Shown one piece after another: positions 1 through 5,797 of a DNA stretch of 8,620 nucleotides. The notes beneath the pieces are model-generated. The model did not search any database. It was given only the letters and a program-made list of their open reading frames with translations, and was not told the origin of the DNA. The translations under genes and the position numbers were made by a program. This DNA is from Verrucomicrobia bacterium UBA6015 (GTDB lineage Bacteria; Verrucomicrobiota; Kiritimatiellia; UBA8416). The stretch is from assembly GCA_002428045.1 (NCBI GenBank), contig DIZZ01000262.1, positions 14,331-22,950 on the forward strand. The letters run 5' to 3'. Numbering within the stretch: position 1 is the stretch's first letter; each line of letters starts with the position of its first letter.

Positions 1-663
1 ACTGACAAGAATACTGGCGCACTGATCGTCGACGGTGGCGCGGGCATTGAAAAGAACCTGTTTGTCGGCGGCGCCCTCGGGGTAACCAACAACCTCACCG
101 TCGGCGGCACCGCAGGAATAAGCGGCATCACAACGCTGTCGGCAACGACCGCGTCGACCGACAAGGACACGGGGGCCTTAGTCGTTCAAGGCGGCGCAGG
201 CATCGAGGGTGCCGTCAATGCAGGCGGCAATATCGCGACACTCGGAGACCTCTCGGCACAGGGCAACACCACCCTTGGCAACAGCATCGCGGCCGACACG
301 GTCACCATCACGGCCAAGACCACACTCGCTGGCGGTATCGTCATGACGCAGTCCGCCGTGCTTGACATTGTCGCAGGAACCGGCATTACCGCCACCCACA
401 TCCAGCAGCCCTACCTGCGCGTCCGCGGCGATGGCGGTCCGATCGACCTCACAGTCAACCCGCAGATTGCAGCCGGCACCACCGGACAGATCCTGACACT
501 GCAGGGAACGTCGGACACCAACACGTTGAAATTCGATGATGGCACAGGGCTGTCGCTGAACAGCGGGGTCTCGTTCTCGCTCAAGAACGGCAACCTGATC
601 CAGTTCATCTACGACGGTAGTGTCTGGCGTGAGATGTTCCGCAGCGTTCCTGCCCCGCTATAA
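1..663 (+). CDS. Tail-fibre-like repeat protein, 3' part (5' truncated by window)
   Basis: Frame 1 is open from the first base to the TAA at 661-663, giving 220 residues of a longer protein; the ATG at 343 is internal because the repeats lie upstream of it in the same frame. Two repeats are visible: residues 2-17 (TDKNTGALIVDGGAGIE, from residue 1) and 53-69 (TDKDTGALVVQGGAGIE), 52 residues apart, each followed by Gly/Asn/Thr-rich runs such as NNLTVGG. This repeat style is known from phage tail fibres and from bacterial or giant-virus fibre-like proteins, where it forms elongated beta structures. The C-terminal part (about residues 137-220, with GQILTLQGTSDTNTLKF and FIYDGSVWREM) looks like the capping domain often found at the tip of such fibres. 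A signal peptide would be upstream and cannot be seen. Role inferred: extracellular fibre or adhesin. The repeat type is fairly sure; the function is not. Confidence 0.8.
   Translation, partial: TDKNTGALIVDGGAGIEKNLFVGGALGVTNNLTVGGTAGISGITTLSATTASTDKDTGALVVQGGAGIEGAVNAGGNIATLGDLSAQGNTTLGNSIAADTVTITAKTTLAGGIVMTQSAVLDIVAGTGITATHIQQPYLRVRGDGGPIDLTVNPQIAAGTTGQILTLQGTSDTNTLKFDDGTGLSLNSGVSFSLKNGNLIQFIYDGSVWREMFRSVPAPL
4..206 (+). repeat. Two fibre repeats, 156-nt (52-residue) period
   Basis: The stretch at 4-50 (DKNTGALIVDGGAGIE) recurs at 160-206 (DKDTGALVVQGGAGIE) with the same codon frame but many third-position changes. This points to an old, protein-level repeat rather than a recent DNA duplication. 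More copies probably lie upstream of the window. Confidence 0.75.
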
Positions 664-675
664 TCAAGGCGTATT

Positions 676-1176
676 ATGACCAGAGCTAACATCAAACAGC
701 GATTCCTGCCGACCATCGTGGCGGCAGGGATCATCCTGCTAAAGGCCAACGCCTCGGTGGAGGACGGGCTGGGGACCAATCACGTGCGTATCCTGCGGGC
801 GAATTCCCTGCAGATCGCCACCGAGATATGGACCAACCTCCCTCCCCGGATACAGACGGAGGGCGGCGGTCCCGTGGATTTCCGGACCTATTCCAACACG
901 GTATTCTGGACGCCGCTGGTCTACACCAACGGCCAACTGAAAACCGCCAGGGTGCAAACGGACGAGGGGACGGCCGACGTCAACATCGTCCGTTCCAAAT
1001 GGAACGATGCCTGGGGCACCTATACCGTCGTCGGATCCTTCCAGGCCAGCAGTACCGGAACGGCCTCCACCACGTGGTCATCCTCCTGGCTCAGCAACGG
1101 CTACCGGATCGGCATCGTTGCCACCAACTTCTCAACGGGGACCAACTTGTGGTGGTCCGTGGAATATACCCAATAG
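676..1176 (+). CDS. Small secreted beta-rich protein of unknown function
   Basis: This gene encodes 166 residues, starting at an ATG 12 bp after the stop of the preceding gene, with a modest AAGG ribosome-binding site at 666-669. The N-terminus has basic residues (R3, K7, R9), a hydrophobic stretch at about 11-22 and a plausible signal peptidase site after ANA (residue 26). The remainder has no cysteine, is rich in Thr, Ser, Asn and Trp, and alternates short polar and aromatic segments as in a beta sandwich, ending in LWWSVEYTQ. I do not recognise a family. It sits between a fibre-like protein and a giant surface protein in a tight same-strand run, so a structural role beside one of them (tip, chaperone or subunit) is possible, but that is inference from position only. 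Confidence 0.75.
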   Translation: MTRANIKQRFLPTIVAAGIILLKANASVEDGLGTNHVRILRANSLQIATEIWTNLPPRIQTEGGGPVDFRTYSNTVFWTPLVYTNGQLKTARVQTDEGTADVNIVRSKWNDAWGTYTVVGSFQASSTGTASTTWSSSWLSNGYRIGIVATNFSTGTNLWWSVEYTQ

Positions 1177-1200
1177 CGAACACCTAGGCAGGCGTGAATA

Positions 1201-4200
1201 ATGCGAACAATACCCATGCTGGCGGTAATGCTCCTGTGCACCGGACGCCTCGCGTCCGGACAGGTGCATTACGTCTCGCACTGGGGATCGCACACCGCGC
1301 CGTACAGCACCTGGGAGACGGCCGCGACCAACCTGGCGGCCGCGATCAGCGCAGCGCCGAATAACGCCGTCATCTGGGTCACCAACGGGGTCTACCGCAC
1401 CGGTTCCCTCGTGGCGGGTGGGTATAATGCGCGCGTTAGTATAACCCGCCCGTTGACGCTGCGCAGTGTCAACGGCTACAGCAATACCGTCATCGAGGGG
1501 GCCTTCCACACGACCGCCACCAACCTCGGGGCAAACGCCGTCCGTGCACTCTACATGACCAACGGCATCCTGGACGGGTTCACCCTACGGCGCGGTGCCA
1601 CGGCCGCCACGGGCTCCGTGTCCGCCACCTCTGGAGGAGGGCTGTACGCAGGCGGCGGCACCCAGATGAACATCCGTGTCGCCGGCAACATCGGCTACAC
1701 GGCAGGCGGTGCCTGGCTGGACGCCTGCACCGTCAGCAATGGTCTTTTCACCTACAACCAGACGGAAACCGAATCAACGGTAAAGATCAACAGCCACGTC
1801 CTGCTGACGGATTGCCTCATCAACAATGGCGGCATGTCCGCCCCGGATATTCGCATTCTCGGCACCAATGCCGCAGAACTGGTCAACGGGGCCTTCACGC
1901 AGGATGCTGGCAGCGGTACCGACTTCGGTCAGGCGCATGTCCTGACCGGGGCATTCACGCGCACGTTCGGCATCACCAATCAAGGCAATAATCCCCTGGT
2001 GGTCAGCGGCTGGTCCATGCAGGGCGGGAATACCGGCGACTGGCAGGTGCTGTCCTTTCCCGCGGCACCGCTTGCCGCCGGCACCGCCGGAACCCTCGAG
2101 GTCGAGTTCCATCCCCGATCCATCGGACCGCGCCGTTCATTGCTCTTTGTCGCCAGCAACGATCCTGACGATGATCCGTATGCGCTATGGCTATCCGGCG
2201 AGGGCGTCCAAGCCTCGATGCTGGCGCTGGCGACGAATGGCTATACGGTCATCACGAATGAATCGGTCAACCCGCTGATCGCCCAGGGCACCGATTTCGG
2301 CGATGTCCGCCTCACCAGCGGCGACACCATGCAGCACGCCTACATCATCACAAACAATGGCACCGCAATCCTCAACATCAGCGCCATCACCACGACCAAC
2401 CTGGACGCTGGTGATTTCGCGGTATCGGACCCATCCGCCTTCCCGCTTTCGGTCGAGCCCGGCAACATCGCGACCACCCGGGTGGTCTTCGCCCCGCAGG
2501 CACTCGGCTATCGAGCGACCCTGCTGCGTTTCGACAGCGATGCCGTCAACGATCCCTATCGCTTTGCCGTCCTGGGCCGGGGCGTGGAGCCGGAGATGCA
2601 GGTCACGGGCCTCGATGATCTCCGGATTGCCAACAATGACATGACACCGGATCTGGCGGACGGCACCGACTTCGGCCTCTGCGTAACCGAAGCGTTGACC
2701 CAAACCTTCACCATCACCAACGCAGGCACCTACGCGCTAACCCTGACCGGCACCCCCTATGTCGTCATCGGCGGGACCAACCCCGAGGATTTCATCGTGA
2801 CCCGCCAGCCCGCCGCCGCCACGCTCGCCACCGGCGGGACGCTGGACTTCGAGATCAGCTTCTTCCCGAGCATGGCCACCACCCGCACCGCCCGGGTGTC
2901 AATCTACAGCGACGACATCTACAACACCAATGCCATCTACCAATTCGCCATCCGTGGCGATTGTTCAATCTCCAACCTCTTTGTCAATATCCAGGCCACC
3001 CTGCGTCGCGTCGGCTCATCCGCCATCGAGTGGGGCGACTTCAATAACGACGGACTGCCCGACTTGACGGTGCTCGGATTCGATGGTACGAACCGGTACT
3101 CGGACATTTACCAGAACCTGGGCATGGGCCGATTCACCAACATCAATGCCAACCTGCCCGGACTCCAATCCGGCGGCGTTGCCTGGGGCGATTACAACAA
3201 CGACGGCTGGCTTGACCTGGCACTGTGCGGCATCTCCTCGAACGGGGTCCTGACCGCCATCTTCCGTAACCACGGTGACGGAACCTTCGCCAACATCAAC
3301 GCCACCCTGCAAGGGGCCTACACCGGCGGCCTGATCTGGGGCGACTACGACAACGACGGCGATCTGGATCTGTTCATATCAGGCAGCACCCAGTCCTCCA
3401 TGGTGAGCAGGATTTACCGCAACAACGGCAATGACGAGTTCGAGGCGATGTCCTTCAACCTGCTGCCGGTCCGGGACGGACGTGCAGCATGGATCGACGT
3501 CGACAAGGACGGGTGGCTCGACCTCATGCTCACCGGCAATGATAATACCACCCCGGTTACACGCCTCTACAGGAACACGAGCGGTACCTTCACCAACCAA
3601 CCGATCGGGGCGGTGGCGGGGGTCAACCTTGGCGGACTGGCCGTCGGCGACCTGAACACCGATGGTATGCTGGATATCGCCCTGACGGGCTATGATGCCA
3701 ACGGTCTCGCCAGCACGGTCTACCAGTACAGTGGCGGCACTGGACTGTTCAGCATTGCCAGCAGCGTGATTGAGCCGCTTTGGCTCGGCGATTGCAAATG
3801 GGGCGACATGAACAACGATGGCCGCTACGACCTGATCGCCTCGGGGGCGGGGGCACTTGATCAACGCAAGGTCCAGATCTACACCAATGCCGCCGGGGTG
3901 CTCAGTGCGATGCCAGCCAACCTGCCCGGATTGCGAGGCTCAGCCATGACGGTTGGAGATATGGACCATGACGGCGATCTGGACATCGCCCTCGCCGGGC
4001 TGTCCACCAACGGCTACGTCACCGCCCTGTACCGCAATCTGGCCATATCGTCCAACCAGGCACCCCTGACCGCACCCGCCGGGCTATCGGCCGTGCTGAC
4101 CAACGGTAACGAGGTCATCCTGAGCTGGGATCCGGCGGCCGACGAAAAGACCCCTGCCAACGGGCTTTCCTACAATCTGTATGTGGGTACAACCAACAAC

Positions 4201-5004
4201 CCCATCGCCATCATGAGCCCCCATGCCGACCTGACAACCGGCCAGCGGCGACTCTCTGGAATGGGCAACACCCAGTTGCGCCGTCAATGGACCGTGCGCA
4301 ACCTACCCGCTGGAGAAACCATCGTCTGGGGCGTCCAGGCCATCGACAGCGGCTATGCGGGCAGCCAATTCACCGCCGGTGCCCAGTTTGATGTCCCGAA
4401 CCTGCCCGACTTTGTCATCAGCGACATACAAATCAGGCTCGTGCCGTTCCTGGCCTCCGTCGAAGTCAGCAACATCGGAACAACCACCGGGAGTGCCGGT
4501 TTGCTCTCCGTCTGGCTGAACCGTGCGGCATACGCCCCGAGCGGGGCTTCTGGAGACCTCTCGCAGGTCGTCGGTTCGATCGCCCCGGGGGCAAGCGAAA
4601 TCATTGAATTCACCGCTTTCTCGCTGCCAACGAACATGGTCACCAACACCTTCCGTGCCTATATCAACAGCGATTCGGCCATCGAGGAAATCATGCTGGA
4701 GAACAACCAGGCGACCAACCGCTACATTCATCGGATCTACGAGCCGTTCTGGATCCAGGCCGTCGCCATGACCAATAATGTCTACCTGCGCTGGATCAAC
4801 CCAACCAATATCGGCATGTCTGCCACACAGGTGAAACTGCATCACAGCACCGTGAACTACCCGGCCACAACACTAGACGGAACGGAGGTCTATCAGGGCA
4901 GTGCCCAGGTCTTCAACCATACCGGCCTGACGCCGAATGTTCCCAGCTTCTACACCATCTGGGTTACCCATGACGGAACCAACTGGCTGGCTCCGCCTCC
5001 CTAG
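1201..5004 (+). CDS. Giant secreted multidomain surface protein (beta-helix head, ASH repeats, FG-GAP propeller, FN3, CARDB)
   Basis: This gene encodes 1267 residues with a signal peptide at 1-20 (MRTIPMLAVMLLCTGRLASG, cleavage before QVHYVS). Modules in order: about 21-225, a pectin-lyase/right-handed beta-helix-like head (VHYVS..G, TWETAATNLAAAI, VWVTNGVYRTGS-type segments); about 221-594, three choice-of-anchor D (ASH-type) repeats marked by GTDFG with Asp at 241, 365 and 490; about 595-948, seven FG-GAP blades with calcium-loop Asp at 613, 664, 715, 766, 817, 869 and 920; about 952-1065, FN3-like; about 1069-1175, CARDB-like (PDFVISDIQI ... VSNIGTTTGSAG ... ENNQATNRY); 1181-1267, a C-terminal FN3-like module also found in the cysteine protease gene at 5794-8277. 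No catalytic motif is evident, so a binding, adhesion or scaffold role outside the cell is likely. No LPxTG or PEP-CTERM sorting signal is present. The start is the ATG 24 bp after the previous stop, with a weak AGGCAGG site at 1186-1192. The domain classes are seen as motifs; the ligand is unknown. Confidence 0.9.
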   Translation: MRTIPMLAVMLLCTGRLASGQVHYVSHWGSHTAPYSTWETAATNLAAAISAAPNNAVIWVTNGVYRTGSLVAGGYNARVSITRPLTLRSVNGYSNTVIEGAFHTTATNLGANAVRALYMTNGILDGFTLRRGATAATGSVSATSGGGLYAGGGTQMNIRVAGNIGYTAGGAWLDACTVSNGLFTYNQTETESTVKINSHVLLTDCLINNGGMSAPDIRILGTNAAELVNGAFTQDAGSGTDFGQAHVLTGAFTRTFGITNQGNNPLVVSGWSMQGGNTGDWQVLSFPAAPLAAGTAGTLEVEFHPRSIGPRRSLLFVASNDPDDDPYALWLSGEGVQASMLALATNGYTVITNESVNPLIAQGTDFGDVRLTSGDTMQHAYIITNNGTAILNISAITTTNLDAGDFAVSDPSAFPLSVEPGNIATTRVVFAPQALGYRATLLRFDSDAVNDPYRFAVLGRGVEPEMQVTGLDDLRIANNDMTPDLADGTDFGLCVTEALTQTFTITNAGTYALTLTGTPYVVIGGTNPEDFIVTRQPAAATLATGGTLDFEISFFPSMATTRTARVSIYSDDIYNTNAIYQFAIRGDCSISNLFVNIQATLRRVGSSAIEWGDFNNDGLPDLTVLGFDGTNRYSDIYQNLGMGRFTNINANLPGLQSGGVAWGDYNNDGWLDLALCGISSNGVLTAIFRNHGDGTFANINATLQGAYTGGLIWGDYDNDGDLDLFISGSTQSSMVSRIYRNNGNDEFEAMSFNLLPVRDGRAAWIDVDKDGWLDLMLTGNDNTTPVTRLYRNTSGTFTNQPIGAVAGVNLGGLAVGDLNTDGMLDIALTGYDANGLASTVYQYSGGTGLFSIASSVIEPLWLGDCKWGDMNNDGRYDLIASGAGALDQRKVQIYTNAAGVLSAMPANLPGLRGSAMTVGDMDHDGDLDIALAGLSTNGYVTALYRNLAISSNQAPLTAPAGLSAVLTNGNEVILSWDPAADEKTPANGLSYNLYVGTTNNPIAIMSPHADLTTGQRRLSGMGNTQLRRQWTVRNLPAGETIVWGVQAIDSGYAGSQFTAGAQFDVPNLPDFVISDIQIRLVPFLASVEVSNIGTTTGSAGLLSVWLNRAAYAPSGASGDLSQVVGSIAPGASEIIEFTAFSLPTNMVTNTFRAYINSDSAIEEIMLENNQATNRYIHRIYEPFWIQAVAMTNNVYLRWINPTNIGMSATQVKLHHSTVNYPATTLDGTEVYQGSAQVFNHTGLTPNVPSFYTIWVTHDGTNWLAPPP
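1861..2982 (+). repeat. Three choice-of-anchor D / ASH-type repeats in the giant protein
   Basis: GTDFG motifs at residues 239-243, 363-367 and 488-492 mark three Ig-like units with a period of 124-125 residues. Each follows the pattern GTDFG, then a TFxITNxGxxxL strand, then a LAxGxxxxxxxxFxP strand, a DPY-type or NTNAIYQF strand, and a closing LxGxG or IRGD. Such domains are usually structural spacers in secreted bacterial proteins. Confidence 0.8.
2983..4044 (+). repeat. Seven FG-GAP/VCBS-like blades with a 51-residue period
   Basis: The loops are DFNNDGLPD, DYNNDGWLD, DYDNDGDLD, DVDKDGWLD, DLNTDGMLD, DMNNDGRYD and DMDHDGDLD. Their first Asp residues are at 613, 664, 715, 766, 817, 869 and 920, so the spacing is 51 residues except once 52. 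Each loop has acidic or Asn residues at positions 1, 3, 5 and 9, as in calcium-binding integrin-type loops. Each unit ends with a IYxN or LYRN-type strand and the next begins with a FxNI-type strand. Seven regular units predict one closed beta propeller. Confidence 0.88.
4741..5001 (+). repeat. C-terminal FN3-like module, copy 1
   Basis: Residues 1184-1267 of the giant protein align without gaps to residues 721-804 of the cysteine protease encoded at 5794-8277. About 32 of 84 positions are identical by hand count, including TNNVxLRW, YP, HTxLTP and the FY/YY-T/S-I strand. Here the module is the very end of the protein. Confidence 0.75.
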
Positions 5005-5009
5005 GCAAT

Positions 5010-5014
5010 AAGGA
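5010..5014 (+). promoter_or_regulatory. Ribosome binding site for the gene starting at 5024
   Basis: AAGGA lies 9 nt before the ATG at 5024, inside the 19-bp gap after the stop of the giant protein. It supports this ATG as the start. Confidence 0.6.
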
Positions 5015-5023
5015 AAACGAAGC

Positions 5024-5797
5024 ATGCGCAAGCCTAACTATGTACTGCCGTTCCTGCTGCTGGCCACCCTCCTAGGGATGGCCTGGCTCGCCGTACGCAC
5101 AGCAAGCCGCCTCAGCGCCCCGGAACCACTCAGCCCGCCGGTTGTAGCGAAGCCATCGACACCCGACGCACGACACCCGACGCCCGGCGATCCCCTCGCC
5201 CATCAACCCTCACCCCCCGAGCCTCGACCCTCGACCCTTGATCCTTTACCCCTTCCCCCGCCCGACACCTCGACGCCCGACGCCCGAGGCCCGACGCCCG
5301 GCCCAATTAGCGAGGCATCCTTGCCCCCCACCTCAACACTCACACTCTCCGCCGAAGCCTTGCCAGATGATCCGGCACCCTATATGGATCGGTACCCGGC
5401 AGCGTCCATCCAGGTGGTCAAGATGACACCCCTTCCAGCGCTTCTCGGGGCGTCGCCGTCCGGCAATTATATCCGACAACTGGTCATTCCGCTGCCCGGC
5501 GGACGCACGGTTGCCGTGCGCATCACGAATCACCGCGTAATTGCCAAAGGTCGCGGCGTATTCACCGGCCATGTCGAGGGGCTGCCCCTGAGCGAAGTGA
5601 TCCTCAGCTACTACCAGGATGCCATCACGGCCAACATCATCCTGCCTGGCGATGGCCACTATGCCATCGCCACAGAGGGCAAAATCCAGTTGCTTATCGA
5701 GGTCGATCCTGACAAGATCCTGCCCGGTGCGGATCCGATTATTCCACCCATTCAACCCATCGATGAGACCGGCCAGACAGGAGGCAACACACCGTGA
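5024..5797 (+). CDS. Membrane-anchored or secreted Pro-rich protein with a reprolysin prodomain-like domain
   Basis: This gene encodes 257 residues. Residues about 7-24 (VLPFLLLATLLGMAWLAV) form a signal anchor or long signal peptide; there is no lipobox cysteine. Residues about 32-110 are a Pro-rich, low-complexity stalk with two STPDARxPTPG copies (45-55 and 83-93). Residues about 120-235 form a compact beta domain: IRQLVIPLPGGRTVAVRI, then GRGVFTGHVEG, LSEVILSYY, ITANIILPGDGHYAI and LLIEVDPDKILPG. That order of strands (fGxVeG, S-V-L, G-I-PgG-Y-I, E-D) matches the N-terminal prodomain of many bacterial reprolysin-like metalloproteases, where it directly precedes the catalytic domain. A partial catalytic domain of that type begins at 8274, so this may be its separate prodomain or inhibitor. 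The last 22 residues resemble the end of the protein encoded at 5794-8277. The prodomain reading is inference from pattern memory, at moderate confidence. Confidence 0.8.
   Translation: MRKPNYVLPFLLLATLLGMAWLAVRTASRLSAPEPLSPPVVAKPSTPDARHPTPGDPLAHQPSPPEPRPSTLDPLPLPPPDTSTPDARGPTPGPISEASLPPTSTLTLSAEALPDDPAPYMDRYPAASIQVVKMTPLPALLGASPSGNYIRQLVIPLPGGRTVAVRITNHRVIAKGRGVFTGHVEGLPLSEVILSYYQDAITANIILPGDGHYAIATEGKIQLLIEVDPDKILPGADPIIPPIQPIDETGQTGGNTP
5156..5302 (+). repeat. Pro-rich low-complexity DNA with a duplicated 33-nt unit
   Basis: The units at 5156-5188 and 5270-5302 differ at about 4 of 33 bases, encode STPDARHPTPG and STPDARGPTPG, and are built on a CGACGCCCG core. Between them lie further CTCGACCCT and CCGACACC-like variants. 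Composition is far more C-rich than in flanking coding DNA. It encodes the stalk of the prodomain-like protein. Confidence 0.75.
5732..5797 (+). repeat. Duplicated 3'-end segment, copy 1 (DPII...IDExGQTGGNxP)
   Basis: This segment encodes DPIIPPIQPIDETGQTGGNTP and matches 8221-8277, which encodes DPIITSIDEIGQTGGNEP, apart from a 9-nt length difference. It contains the AGGAGG that serves the next gene and ends in a GTGA stop/start overlap. Confidence 0.8.
5779..5784 (+). promoter_or_regulatory. Strong Shine-Dalgarno (AGGAGG) deciding the GTG start at 5794
   Basis: AGGAGG lies 9 nt before GTG 5794. An in-frame ATG at 5803 would be 18 nt away, which is too far, so GTG is the preferred start. 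The site is inside the preceding coding sequence (codons for T-G-G), which implies translational coupling. Confidence 0.8.

Noticed and set aside
343..663. ATG at 343 as the start of a 106-residue gene
   Set aside because: The same frame is open back to base 1 and carries fibre repeats upstream, so this ATG is internal to a longer gene.
1..663. Prophage tail region
   Set aside because: Only the fibre-like fragment recalls a phage; the following genes encode signal-peptide proteins and there is no phage structural, lysis or integration gene in view.
4303..4845. Long minus-strand open frame (180 codons) and similar ones at 2191-2703, 3379-3864 and 5333-5824
   Set aside because: They lie wholly opposite strongly supported genes with clear domain repeats, show no recognisable motif, and are expected by chance in high-GC coding DNA.
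1183..5008. CCTAGGCA near two gene starts (1183-1190 and 5000-5007) as a shared regulatory site
   Set aside because: It is an 8-base match only; one copy includes the stop codon of the giant protein, and no further similarity surrounds it.
5024..5100. Lipoprotein signal in the prodomain-like protein
   Set aside because: There is no cysteine after the hydrophobic segment, so a signal anchor or ordinary signal peptide fits better.
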